Assembly (NCBI GenBank): GCA_036504595.1 | Contig: DASXUX010000014.1 | Coordinates: forward strand, 186,001-250,000 | Reading direction: 5' to 3' | Origin: DASXUX01 sp036504595 | GTDB lineage: Bacteria; Planctomycetota; SZUA-567; H5-PLA8 | Length of the DNA: 64,000 nt | Part shown: positions 44,879 to 53,295 of the stretch, one piece after another | Layout: each line of letters opens with the position of its first letter | Position numbering within the stretch: the stretch's first letter is position 1 | The notes under the pieces: model-generated | Seen by the model: only the letters and a program-made list of their open reading frames with translations | The model's database searches: none | Told to the model about the DNA's origin: nothing | Translations under genes and position numbers: made by a program

Positions 44879-45915
44879 TGCATCTGAATCGTGGCGATCG
44901 GGTCGTCGTCGTAGAAGACGGTGAGCGTGCCGTAGCCCTGGTCCTTGTTCTTGGGCTTGTCGAGCTTGATGCGCGCCATCTGTTCATCGCCGGCCGGTTC
45001 GAGTTTGCCCTTGCCGACCGTCTTGTCGTCGTCCTTGACTTTGATCGTCTTGCTCTTGGCCGTCGCACCCGCGGTGACGACGACGGTCGCATTGCCTTCG
45101 CCATCGACGCTGGCTTCGGTCACTTTCAGCGTCTTTTCTTTCAGCTCGCCTTCGCCGATCATGGTGATTTTCGCGCCACCGGTCTTCGCGGTGCCGACGG
45201 CCGAAGTCGTTGTCGGGGTTGCGGCTTTGGCGCCCACCAGCTTGATGCGGTACATGTTGTTGGGGTCGGAATGCGCATCGGGCTTCGGATACCACAATGC
45301 CTGGAAGCGCTCGCCTTCCTTGTCCGAATCGTTGGCGTAAAGCTGGAAGCCGAGTTCCTTGCCTTCGGCGGCCTCGATGTTCAGATTCTTCCACGGGAGG
45401 AGAGCTTCAATGATGTAACCATTCGGCGTAATGGTGCGGGCGACTTCGATCGTCAGCTTCTCTTTCTTCTCGATCGTCTTGCGATAGTCGCTGATGTTCT
45501 GGCGCAACTCCGGATGGTTCTTGTCGCGGCCCGGCGCGATAACGACCTGGTAGCTGTCTGTTGCTCCGCGTTGTGTCGCCACAAAGAACTCGACCGAATC
45601 GCCCTTCCACAGTTCCTCGGGCTTCTCGGCCGGTTCGAGCGCCACGTCATCGACGACCGTGACGATCACCAGCAGGCCGCGCTCGTCCCAGCCGAGGCGG
45701 AACGAGGGGCTGAAATTTGCGGCAGGCAGGCGCTTGCCTTTCTCATCAGCAAGGGCATCGACTTTCAAGCCCTGATCCTTCCAATCGTCATCCTTGCCAT
45801 CAATCGTAATTCCGGTGATCTTCGGCACGTCGAAGACCGGCGAATCATCGGCCGCGCGGACGAACGGCAGCAGTGTCAGAATTGCAGAAAGCAGCGCGAT
45901 AGTTTTGGAGCGCAT
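44872..45915 (-). CDS. Secreted CBM9-like carbohydrate-binding protein
   Basis: A 347-residue protein with a signal peptide (TIALLSAILTLLPFVRA) after GAGGGGGG. The first 210 residues match the family 9 carbohydrate-binding/sugar-binding module: ITIDGKDDDWKDQG, WDERGLLVIVTVVDD, LWKGDSVEFFVA, and GYIIEALLPWKNL. The rest is a Lys/Thr/Gly-rich module without a known fold. Such proteins hold sugars on the cell surface. Two tandem repeat families abut its 3' end. Confidence 0.78.
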   Translation of the reverse strand: MRSKTIALLSAILTLLPFVRAADDSPVFDVPKITGITIDGKDDDWKDQGLKVDALADEKGKRLPAANFSPSFRLGWDERGLLVIVTVVDDVALEPAEKPEELWKGDSVEFFVATQRGATDSYQVVIAPGRDKNHPELRQNISDYRKTIEKKEKLTIEVARTITPNGYIIEALLPWKNLNIEAAEGKELGFQLYANDSDKEGERFQALWYPKPDAHSDPNNMYRIKLVGAKAATPTTTSAVGTAKTGGAKITMIGEGELKEKTLKVTEASVDGEGNATVVVTAGATAKSKTIKVKDDDKTVGKGKLEPAGDEQMARIKLDKPKNKDQGYGTLTVFYDDDPIATIQMQK

Positions 45916-45987
45916 GAGTCCCCCCTCAGTTGTGGTTAAAGCATCTATATATCAATACACCGGCCAGCAGTAAAATGCGTTTTGTGC

Positions 45988-46075
45988 GACGAAGATGCCC
46001 CCTCACCCCTAACCCCTCTCCCTCGCGGGGGAGAGGGGAACCGGAGCGGCAGGCTGGACAGCCTGCCCCACGTCG
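45988..46075. repeat. CCCCTCACCCC hairpin repeat and GGCAGGCTG palindrome
   Basis: CCCCCTCACCCCTAACCCC then CTCTCCC..GGGAGAGGG and GAACC at 45992-46034; GGCAGGCTG..CAGCCTGCC at 46048-46066. Copies of the first are at 26603-26642, 56265-56325 and 59355-59415. Confidence 0.8.
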
Positions 46076-46143
46076 CAGCCGGAGGCCCGGAGAAAGAAAC
46101 GGCAGCGGGCAAGATGCGCGCGCTACGGTATACTATCAGAGCA

Positions 46144-47007
46144 ATGGACATCCCACGGCTGACGATACTGGGCACGCGCGTCGCCTCGCTGACGTACAAT
46201 GAGGCCGTCGAGGCGATCATGGAACTGGCCGCGCCTGGGCCAGCGCATGCCTATGTCTGCGCGGTGAACGTCCACACCGTCTCGGTCGCGCGCCGCGATC
46301 CCGGTTTTCGCGAGGTTCTCAACGGGGCATTCCTCGCTCTGCCGGATGGCAAGCCCTTGGTCTGGGCGCACCGGCTGCTCGGAGGAAGACGGCTGCCAGA
46401 CCGCGTCTATGGTCCGACGCTCATGCTGCACCTTTGCAGGGCCGCCGCCGAACGCGGCGTGCCGATTTACCTGTACGGAGGAGCGGACGGCGTTGCGGAA
46501 AAGTTGGGGCAGACGCTGAAGGAACAGTTTCCAACGCTACAGGTTGCGGGAACGTGCTCGCCACCGTTCAGGGAGGAGAAGACTCCAGACTCCAGACTCC
46601 CAGACTCCAGACTCGAAGCGGAAATTGCTGCGATCAATGCCAGTGGCGCGCGTCTGGTCTTTGTGGCGCTGGGGGCGCCGAAGCAGGAGCGATTCATGGC
46701 GCGGCACGCAAAGGAGATCGAAGGGCTCCAGATCGGCGTGGGTGCGGCGTTCGATTTTCATACGCAGCGCGTCAAGCAAGCTCCAGCGTGGATGCAGGGC
46801 GCGGGGCTGGAGTGGCTGTTCCGCTTTTGCGCCGAACCGCGTCGGCTTTGGCGCAGATATCTGGTCTATAATCCATACTTCGTCGTCCGTTTGATGCTCC
46901 AATGGCTGGGATTGGATGGGCCCAGCCGGGACGTAGGGCAATCCGCCGGATTGCCCGCGCAATCCAGAGGATTGCGCCACAATGGGAATGCGGATGGAAA
47001 AGCTTAA
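46144..47007 (+). CDS. WecG/TagA/CpsF family glycosyltransferase
   Basis: A 287-residue transferase that adds an N-acetyl-mannosamine(uronic acid)-type sugar to a lipid-linked carrier. Family marks are VNVHTVSVARRD, the LPDGKPLVWAHRLLG stretch, RVYGPTLML, LYGGADGVAEKL, FVALGAPKQERF and GVGAAFDFHTQ. The ATG at 46144 lacks a strong ribosome site. Residues about 147-157 are encoded by GACTCCA heptamers (46581-46614), between VAGTCSPPF and EAEIAA, where the family has a short loop. The last 20 residues are encoded by a REP-like BIME (46931-46980). It overlaps the polymerase gene by 26 nt. Confidence 0.9.
   Translation: MDIPRLTILGTRVASLTYNEAVEAIMELAAPGPAHAYVCAVNVHTVSVARRDPGFREVLNGAFLALPDGKPLVWAHRLLGGRRLPDRVYGPTLMLHLCRAAAERGVPIYLYGGADGVAEKLGQTLKEQFPTLQVAGTCSPPFREEKTPDSRLPDSRLEAEIAAINASGARLVFVALGAPKQERFMARHAKEIEGLQIGVGAAFDFHTQRVKQAPAWMQGAGLEWLFRFCAEPRRLWRRYLVYNPYFVVRLMLQWLGLDGPSRDVGQSAGLPAQSRGLRHNGNADGKA
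46581..46614. repeat. GACTCCA heptamers inside the TagA-type gene
   Basis: About four units GACTCCA or CCAGACT translated in frame as TPDSRLPDSRL. The same unit lies outside genes at 44826-44872. Confidence 0.85.
46931..46980. repeat. REP-like BIME overlapping the end of the TagA-type gene
   Basis: GTAG followed by two hairpins, GGCAATCC..GGATTGCC and CGCAATCC..GGATTGCG, then CCAC. It codes for QSAGLPAQSRGLRH at the end of the protein and covers the approach to the next start codon. Confidence 0.8.
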
Positions 47008-48607
47008 GCTAGCCGACAGCTACGATGTTCCCCCAGCGGCTGAATACCGGCACGCGGTGCCGGCCTCCGCGCCGGCGAGTAGCGACGCCCGCGCTAACAC
47101 GGCCGGAGCGGTGGGTCGCTGGCTGCTGCTGTTCTTGCTGGCGGGGCATCTCATTTGGCGGCGGGAGTTCGCGCATCAAAGTCTCGGCAGCCTGCTGACT
47201 CTGGCACACTGGAACGCGCCGGCAGTCCTTTCGCAGGCGTATATCACTGAAATCTGTCTTTTGGCCATGCTTCCACTGGCGCTGCTCATCTGGCGTCGTG
47301 GGCATCAACGAGCGACCGTGCCGCCGGGCCAAGGCGCGCTCGCGAAGGGCTTCGGCCCAGCGCTCTATCTTTGCATCGCGATGCTGGCCTGGGCGGGCGG
47401 GCATCTGGTCGCCGGGTTCATTCGCCAGCCGCACGATTCGTACCTGGTGCTGCGGCAGAGCGCCCTGGGCGGATACGCGCTCGTTTTCTTGTATGCGTAC
47501 TTGTTCTTTGGAGATCAAAGCAAACACGTCCGGCAGGCGGCGTGGTTCTGTGTGCTAACGGCCGTCGTCTGTGCCGCTCTGGACACAGCCGGCCTGCTGC
47601 GGCCTGATCCGTCGATACCGACCTATTATCCGGGCGAACCGCTCTACGGTCAGCAAACGTTGCCGCTGGGCATCCTGGCCTTGGGGCTGCTGGTGGTCTG
47701 TTCGGATCAGAAGTGGCCGCTGCGCGTTTTAGCTCTGCTTCTGGCGGGCTTCATCGGTTGGCGGCAAAGCCAGCGCGTCCTTCAATCCAGCGTGATACTC
47801 GGCATGGCCGGCGCGCTCGCGCTGTACGTGGTCATGGGCGCAGTTCTGGCCTGGCGCGGGCAGTCCAATACCTTCAAGCGTGCGCTGCTGCTGCTGGGAC
47901 TTTTCGGGTTCGGAGCGTGCGTTTATGGCACATATCGGCATATCAACAAAGGCGACAGTATCGCCACCGAGGCGGCGTCGGAGATGCACGCCTGGTCCCC
48001 GAGCAGTTACTCCAGCCTGATGGCGTTGTATGAAGAGACGAAGGTTCCCGACGACAGCACGAAGTGGGTGCAGTCTCGGCGTCCGCCGTACGATCTGGTC
48101 ACGGATCCTGAAGTCTACAAACTGAACGCGGTTTATATGAAAGCCAGAACCAGCGGGGGCGTGAGCCTGGTGAACAACATCTGGCGCGGGCTGGTCTGGC
48201 GGCGGATGTTCCAGGACTGGCGCGATGGGTGCAGGTGGCAGGGCGCCGGCGTGGGCAAGGCGTGGTTCTATCCGGGCATGTACCAGTCGCCGTTCCATTA
48301 CGGAGAGGACCGCGAAGGCCTGGAGCCGCACAACAGCCTGCTCAACTATCTGTACCGGTATGGTGCGGTGGGAATAGGGTTGCTGATCTTGCTGGTGATC
48401 GTGGTTTTCTGGTTCGTGTTTAAGGCGTTAAACTCAACGCTAACGGGCGAGCCGCTGCTGGAAGGGATTGTTCTATTCTTCTTCTACAGTGCGTTGTTCG
48501 CGTGTTTCAACGTTGCGCTGGAAGGGCCGTCGTACGCGATGCCGTTCTGGGTGGCGTTGGGGGTGATGTATGGGAAGGCAAGGCAGGGAAATCAGTCGAG
48601 AGTCTAG
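46982..48607 (+). CDS. Wzy/O-antigen ligase-like membrane protein
   Basis: A 541-residue protein with about twelve hydrophobic segments and a large external loop (about residues 320-445) that ends in LEPHNSLLNYLYRYGAVGIG, the hallmark of O-antigen polymerases and ligases (PHN..L). It likely polymerises or transfers a surface polysaccharide at the periplasmic side. The ATG is at 46982 or 46988 or 46994 (MGMRMEK). A short stretch near residues 20-36 (YRHAVPASAPASSDA) is encoded by a GCCGGC-rich palindrome. It forms a two-gene unit with the TagA-type transferase; a GT4 gene lies 2 kb further on. Confidence 0.78.
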   Translation: MGMRMEKLKLADSYDVPPAAEYRHAVPASAPASSDARANTAGAVGRWLLLFLLAGHLIWRREFAHQSLGSLLTLAHWNAPAVLSQAYITEICLLAMLPLALLIWRRGHQRATVPPGQGALAKGFGPALYLCIAMLAWAGGHLVAGFIRQPHDSYLVLRQSALGGYALVFLYAYLFFGDQSKHVRQAAWFCVLTAVVCAALDTAGLLRPDPSIPTYYPGEPLYGQQTLPLGILALGLLVVCSDQKWPLRVLALLLAGFIGWRQSQRVLQSSVILGMAGALALYVVMGAVLAWRGQSNTFKRALLLLGLFGFGACVYGTYRHINKGDSIATEAASEMHAWSPSSYSSLMALYEETKVPDDSTKWVQSRRPPYDLVTDPEVYKLNAVYMKARTSGGVSLVNNIWRGLVWRRMFQDWRDGCRWQGAGVGKAWFYPGMYQSPFHYGEDREGLEPHNSLLNYLYRYGAVGIGLLILLVIVVFWFVFKALNSTLTGEPLLEGIVLFFFYSALFACFNVALEGPSYAMPFWVALGVMYGKARQGNQSRV

Positions 48608-48795
48608 AAGTCCAGAGGTCGAGAAGTCGAAGGCTTGTGACGTAGACACGTAACCGCGTGGTTACCCATCCGGGCCTGTTCGACTTTGTTAGGGACTGAG
48701 CGCTCACAAAAGAATCCAGAAGTCATCGGCCTAATGTTACAGGCCGCCGACTTCTGGACTTCTCGACTTCTAGACTTCTAGACTCTTGGACTCGT
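48599..48795. repeat. Inverted arrays of GAAGTC/GACTTC units
   Basis: GTCTAGAAGTCCAGAGGTCG and GAGAAGTCGAAGG at 48600-48632 face ACTTCTGGACTTCTCGACTT and more at 48748-48790. A palindrome GTAACCGCGTGGTTAC is in the middle (48649-48664). No gene is supported here. Confidence 0.75.
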
Positions 48796-48796
48796 T

Positions 48797-49666
48797 TTAG
48801 AACCCAAAGCCAACGCCCCAGCCGCTGTGATGGCCGAAGTGGCTGTAGCCAAAGCGCACGGACGGGCCGTAGTAATAGCGGGGATAATAGTACGGACCGC
48901 CGTAGATCACGGGCGGGTTCTGGTAAATCACAGTCGGCGGGGACTCGACGATTCGCTCCTGAACCGGCGGCTGGGCTTCGGAGTTCCGCTGGTTGGGCTG
49001 GCCGTTGTCGCGCAGCGTCACCAAACGGCCGGTGCTTTTGCGCTGGCCGTGCTCGAAGGTGGTCGCGTACAGGGCTTCCAGATCGGCCGTATCGACACGG
49101 GAAATCATGAGCAGGGATTTGTCTTCGGCAAAGACGGTAATCTCCTGCCCGTCTTTCTGCCCGTTGTAGCGGACCTTCAGCGCTCCGGTGGGCATACGCA
49201 GACTGATTCCGCCGTGCGCCTCAATGTTGCCGCGACCATCGGCGGCGACGGGGGCGATCCAGATTGTCTGCGCGTCGGGTTCATAGCGATAGGACCAGAC
49301 GCGGTCGTCGAGGTTCTCGATGTTGAGCGCGCCCTTGCCGGCCGCAACAACGGGCGCCGCCGGAGCAACGGGAGCCGGGTTTGGAGCAGCCGGAGTGGTC
49401 GCTACGGCAGGGCCTGCCGCTGGCCGGTGGCGCAGCATGGCGGTAATGACCTTGTCGGGAACCTTGGCGTCTTTGAGCTTGATGATCTCTGCGGCGCTAA
49501 GAGTGTAATTGGCTTGAGACTTCTCCACGACGGCAAGCATGACGTCTTCGCCGACGTTCTTTTGCGCCATCGCCACGATTTCGTCCACTGAATCCGCGGC
49601 AAAAGCAATTCCGCACACGGCGAGCAAGGCAACGGCAGCGCAAAGTCCGGCAACGTTTCTGGTCAT
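48797..49666 (-). CDS. Secreted protein of unknown function with C-terminal Tyr/Gly-rich tail
   Basis: A 289-residue protein with a signal peptide (GLCAAVALLAVCGIAFA) and GGAGG before the ATG. Residues about 25-80 form a short helical repeat-like module (VDEIVAMAQKNVGEDVMLAV, AAEIIKLKDAKVPDKVITAM) seen in many envelope proteins. A Pro/Ala spacer leads to a beta-rich domain, and the tail is rich in Tyr, Gly, His and Pro (GGPYYYPRYYYGPS). No function can be named. It may be an envelope or adhesive protein. Confidence 0.65.
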   Translation of the reverse strand: MTRNVAGLCAAVALLAVCGIAFAADSVDEIVAMAQKNVGEDVMLAVVEKSQANYTLSAAEIIKLKDAKVPDKVITAMLRHRPAAGPAVATTPAAPNPAPVAPAAPVVAAGKGALNIENLDDRVWSYRYEPDAQTIWIAPVAADGRGNIEAHGGISLRMPTGALKVRYNGQKDGQEITVFAEDKSLLMISRVDTADLEALYATTFEHGQRKSTGRLVTLRDNGQPNQRNSEAQPPVQERIVESPPTVIYQNPPVIYGGPYYYPRYYYGPSVRFGYSHFGHHSGWGVGFGF

Positions 49667-49737
49667 CTTCGTTCCTCCGGCAAGTCCGTACGGCACACTT
49701 CTCCTTCATTAGATCGACGCTCGAGGCAAACTCCTAT

Positions 49738-49769
49738 TCAAAAAAACAGGGAGCCCGAAGGCTCCCTGA
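49738..49769 (-). terminator. Intrinsic terminator of the small cysteine protein gene
   Basis: On the minus strand CAGGGAGCC and GGCTCCCTG form a 9-bp stem around TTCG-type loop sequence, followed by seven T. It lies 30 bp past the stop at 49798. Confidence 0.88.
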
Positions 49770-49797
49770 GATTCACAAACCCTGTTTGAAACAGAGC

Positions 49798-50115
49798 TTA
49801 TGCCTTCTTCTTGATCTCGGTGACTTCGATCGACTTACCGTCTTCGGAGATCTTGCCCTTGACCACGTACTCGCCACCTTCCTTGTACTTGACATCTTTC
49901 AGGGCATCGCCCTTGAGCAGCACGATCTTGCCGTCGGCGGTCTTGGCGGCGGGAGCGCAGGACTTGGCGCCAGTGTCCTTCGAGTAGTTGCAATGCGCAC
50001 AGCCAACGGTCACAGTCCACTCACCGGCTTTGGCCTCTTTCTCGTCCGCGCGCACGTAGCTCGCGATGACCAGGCTCAACGTCACGGACGCCATCAAAAA
50101 GAACGCGTACTTCAT
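49798..50115 (-). CDS. Small exported cysteine-motif protein
   Basis: A 105-residue protein with a signal peptide (YAFFLMASVTLSLVIASYVRA). The mature part has GCAHCNYSKDTGAKSC, a CxxC followed by a third cysteine, and then a small beta domain (KIVLLKGDALKDVKYKEGGEYVVKGKISEDGKSI). The pattern recalls small periplasmic proteins such as DUF6370; a role in metal binding is possible but not shown. The ATG at 50115 follows GGAGAGG. It has its own terminator and stands alone. The gap 50116-50515 holds no other supported feature. Confidence 0.7.
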   Translation of the reverse strand: MKYAFFLMASVTLSLVIASYVRADEKEAKAGEWTVTVGCAHCNYSKDTGAKSCAPAAKTADGKIVLLKGDALKDVKYKEGGEYVVKGKISEDGKSIEVTEIKKKA

Positions 50116-50515
50116 GTCTTGACCTCTCCTTACAACTGCTGCCGTAGCTCGCCGAAACACTCGGCTAACACTCGGCAGACCCTTACGCCTCCAGTTTTTA
50201 CGGATTGGAGGCAAATCCGTACAACGTTGACAAAGGAAGACTCGTCTCCCTTTCACAACAGTTCGCTCGCTGGCCGCCTTGATCACCAGATCAACGACAT
50301 AGTCGAACTTCTTTTAGAAAACTGTGACTGCTCCCACTGCTTGCGTGTTTTGAAAAAGGATAGTGTTCGCTCACCAGCCTTCAAGCAGAAACAAGTCAAA
50401 TGACGGTAATTTAATTTGGGCGTTGTTAGGGATCTTATGCGCGAAGCGATGGAATGCGCTGTAACGCGGGTCCGGTTCTGCTACGCTCTGTCGGCAGATC
50501 ATTGGAGCTTTTGGC

Positions 50516-51625
50516 GTGGAAGTCCCGTTCACAAGAGGAGCGGTGTTGCTCGTATCCGAGCCGCTGGTGCCGGGCGGCATTGCCGTCTACACCAGTTCGC
50601 TCATGTCCGGGCTGACGGAAGCGGGCATCCCCCACCCTCTGGTCACCAGTGCTCCGCCGACGTGCGGCTTGCTGTCGGAGCGCGAGGACGCGCAGGTTCA
50701 GGTGGTGAACGGGCTGTTTTGGAGCTTCTGGCGCCCGCTGGTGTTCCGGCAGCTCGTAAAATGGGCGCGCGAACATGAAGTTAGCCTGATTCACGGCCTG
50801 TCGGCTCTGGCGGCGCCGGTCTGCGCTCGGCTGGCGCGTGCGCTGAACGTTCCCTTCATCGTCACGGTCCACCACTTTCAGAAAGCCGGCAGTCTGCATT
50901 TTGACAAGCAGTGTCGCGGGGTGATCGCCGTGAGCGAAGCCCTTCGCGAGAATCTGGTCAACGATGCCGATATCCCGAAAGAAGTCATTCGCTGCATTTC
51001 GGCTGGAATTCAAGTTCCGCAGATTCTGCAGCCGCGGCCCGGCGTCGATGAGAACAATGGCCACTCGATCCCGCTGATCAGTTCCATCGGAAAGCTGATC
51101 CCGCGCAAGGACTATGTCACCTTCCTGCGCGCCGCCCGCCTGATCGTGGACCAGCTCGGCACCGAATGCAGCTTTGTGATTGCCGGGGACGGCCCGGAAG
51201 AATCGCGACTGCGCAAGCTCGCGCGCCAGTTGAAAATTGATAAGCAGCTCACGTTCTGCCACGGAACGGCATCGCAAGGAGCTTTGCTGCGCGACACGGA
51301 CGTGTACGTGCAGTGCTCCAAAGTGGAAGGCTTCGGGACGATGGTGCTGCAAGCGATGGCGCGCGGCGTGCCGGTCGTGGCGACCTCCACCGGCGGACTG
51401 CTGACGCTGGTGAAGGACGGCGAAACCGGTTACCTGGTGCCGATCGGCGACTCCGCCGCTCTGGCCGCGCGGGTGCTGGACATGATCACGAATAAAGAGC
51501 TGCGCCAGCGGCTGGCGGAGAATGCTCGGGAGGTCGCGCTGAGCAGCTACAACCTGGAAGCGATGATGTCGCGGACGATTGCCGTGTACGGCGAAGCGGT
51601 GGCACAAGCGGCGATGGCGGGGTAA
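50516..51625 (+). CDS. GT4-family glycosyltransferase
   Basis: A 369-residue GT-B fold enzyme starting with GTG after GGAGC. The N-terminal domain has the loop PLVPGGIAVYTSSLM for acceptor binding. The C-terminal domain has GKLIPRKDYVTFLRAARLI, VIAGDGPEE, and the donor motif KVEGFGTMVLQAMARGVPVV with the E-x7-E arrangement. It likely adds a sugar from a nucleotide donor to a surface polysaccharide, in line with the Wzy-like and TagA-type genes upstream. Paired-hairpin repeats begin 4 bp past its stop. Confidence 0.88.
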   Translation: MEVPFTRGAVLLVSEPLVPGGIAVYTSSLMSGLTEAGIPHPLVTSAPPTCGLLSEREDAQVQVVNGLFWSFWRPLVFRQLVKWAREHEVSLIHGLSALAAPVCARLARALNVPFIVTVHHFQKAGSLHFDKQCRGVIAVSEALRENLVNDADIPKEVIRCISAGIQVPQILQPRPGVDENNGHSIPLISSIGKLIPRKDYVTFLRAARLIVDQLGTECSFVIAGDGPEESRLRKLARQLKIDKQLTFCHGTASQGALLRDTDVYVQCSKVEGFGTMVLQAMARGVPVVATSTGGLLTLVKDGETGYLVPIGDSAALAARVLDMITNKELRQRLAENAREVALSSYNLEAMMSRTIAVYGEAVAQAAMAG

Positions 51626-51628
51626 CCG

Positions 51629-51916
51629 GTGGCACGTTTGTGTTCGCGCGGTCTTTTGCGCGAACTCAAGCGTGCAATGGTGCCACTGGCACGCACCCGC
51701 GGCTTTCTGCGGTCGCTTGCCAGTGCGGGAGTCGAAATGCAATTCCGCACTGGCTAAGCCGGCCCAAAAGACGGCCGGGTGAGCCAGTGGCACCACAACT
51801 GCACGCATGAGATTGGCGCCAGGAAGACCGTCGCACCACAACTGCACGCACGAGATTGGCGCCAGACGCGCTGGGGCGATTACGCGCCTCGATGGCGCCA
51901 ATCACGTGCGTGCCAC
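51629..51916. repeat. Composite cluster of paired-hairpin elements
   Basis: Hairpin C (51633-51674) has a 17-bp stem with loop GGTCTTTT. Hairpin D (51684-51725, arms beginning CACTGGCACG) has loop GGCTTTCT. Hairpin E (51749-51790, arms beginning CACTGGCTAAG) has loop CAAAAGAC, 7 bases of which complement loop C. D plus E look like an inverted, diverged copy of the pabB elements. A different hairpin with stem CACGCACGAGATTGGCGCC and a 30-nt loop follows at 51845-51915, with a partial copy before it. The cluster fills the gap between two convergent genes. Confidence 0.85.
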
Positions 51917-53101
51917 CTACTTTGCCAGCGGGCCAGGGATGATCACGAGCTTACCACCACTGACGGCCAGTTTTCCACCGGCGAGGCGCACGGCCCAGCG
52001 CAGGGCGTTGGCGCGTTCGACTTCGGTCACGCAGATCGAAATGCGGCGGCTGGCGCTGGATTTCCAGCTTGAGCCGTACGAGACACAGTCTTCAATATTG
52101 AGTTCCTGAAGGACGTCCTCCAACGAGCGCTGGCTGAGATCGAGGCGCACTTTGCCGCCGAAATTGATGTCGGCCAGGGCGTGCGTCACGTCAGGCGGTT
52201 CGTCAAAAATGCTGGGGCAGGAAAGCTTCGCGACCAAGGTATCGATTCGCGTGCGGACCTCCACGTCGGCCGTTTTGGACGCTTCCTGCCGCAGGATCGC
52301 CACCGCAGCCAGGCCGAGCGCCTCGATCTGCTGTGACGCGCGCTGACGACTTTGAAAATCGGCGGCGCCCAAACGGGCGACGGCGTCGGTGAGCGCCTGC
52401 GCCTGTGATGGAGTCAGCGGCTGAATGTCTGGACGGTGAGCGCCATTCCTATAGACGAAAATGGCTTCATCGCGAGCCTCATAGTTCAGGTCGTTGAGGC
52501 GCAGCATCCAGAGCAAGGCGTGTTCGAGCGAAATATCCGAAGCCTGAAGGTTGACGAGGACCGGGGGATTGGCTTCCTCCAACGCCGGGTCAACCAGAAT
52601 CGCAAACGTGCGCCCGAAAGACTGGAAAAACGCGAGCGCCTCCGCCACCGGCGTGCGATCCAGTTCGATGGAGATACGGCGCTGCATCACGTGCTTGCAG
52701 GAACCCTGCCAGCCAGGCGTCGCCGCGAGCGGCTGCAGCCGCGGCCGCTTGGGCGCGTTCCTGGGCGCGACGTAGAGCGCCTCATCGCCGGCCTGGTACT
52801 CCAAGCCGGCCGGTTCAAGCACCTGCGTGAGCGCTTCGTGAAAAGCCAGGTTCTGGATGTTCAGAGAAACCTTTTTCTTCGCCAGGTCGCAGCGCGGGTC
52901 GATGATCACGTTGAGCTTGCTGAGTGAGGTCAGGAAGCTGAGCGCCTCCTCGCAAGCAGTGTCGGCCAGTTCAAACGAAACTTTGCGCTGAAGCGCTTGC
53001 GCGAGCTGTGCATCACCCGTCAGTTCGCGCAGACCTTCAGCGGCACAGAACGCCGGTGCGGCGGAGAGGAAGAGGAACAGGATGAAGCGGCGAAACTGCA
53101 T
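51917..53101 (-). CDS. Exported protein with three STN-like (secretin/TonB short N-terminal) domains
   Basis: A 394-residue protein with a signal peptide (FILFLFLSAAPAFCAA). Residues about 30-110 form one STN-like domain (FHEALTQVLEPAGLEYQAGD), residues about 145-220 a second (DISLEHALLWMLRLNDLNYE), and residues about 325-394 a third (SLEDVLQELNIEDCVSYGSS). Between the second and third lies a helical stretch. There is no secretin core. It probably binds peptidoglycan or secretion partners in the periplasm. The ATG at 53101 is preferred to an upstream frame to 53296 that lacks a signal peptide at its start. Confidence 0.72.
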   Translation of the reverse strand: MQFRRFILFLFLSAAPAFCAAEGLRELTGDAQLAQALQRKVSFELADTACEEALSFLTSLSKLNVIIDPRCDLAKKKVSLNIQNLAFHEALTQVLEPAGLEYQAGDEALYVAPRNAPKRPRLQPLAATPGWQGSCKHVMQRRISIELDRTPVAEALAFFQSFGRTFAILVDPALEEANPPVLVNLQASDISLEHALLWMLRLNDLNYEARDEAIFVYRNGAHRPDIQPLTPSQAQALTDAVARLGAADFQSRQRASQQIEALGLAAVAILRQEASKTADVEVRTRIDTLVAKLSCPSIFDEPPDVTHALADINFGGKVRLDLSQRSLEDVLQELNIEDCVSYGSSWKSSASRRISICVTEVERANALRWAVRLAGGKLAVSGGKLVIIPGPLAK

Positions 53102-53295
53102 GGGATAGGTACACCGAAGGAGAGGCTTTGGGCTCTTGGCTCTTGGGAGCGTAAGGGCGTTCCATGCAGACGCATTGGAATACTGCGGGCGGGAATAGAG
53201 AAAGGGCGCCGAAGCGCCCGGAAGGATCGGAATGAGAAGGGGCACGGATGAGCTGGCGCAAACGAACGCGCCAGCACATCCGTGGCACCAAAACA

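Noticed and set aside
51629..51916. Integron attC sites or tRNA-like structures in the hairpin cluster
   Set aside because: No integrase or core-site GTTRRRY pattern is visible, and the fold does not fit a tRNA.
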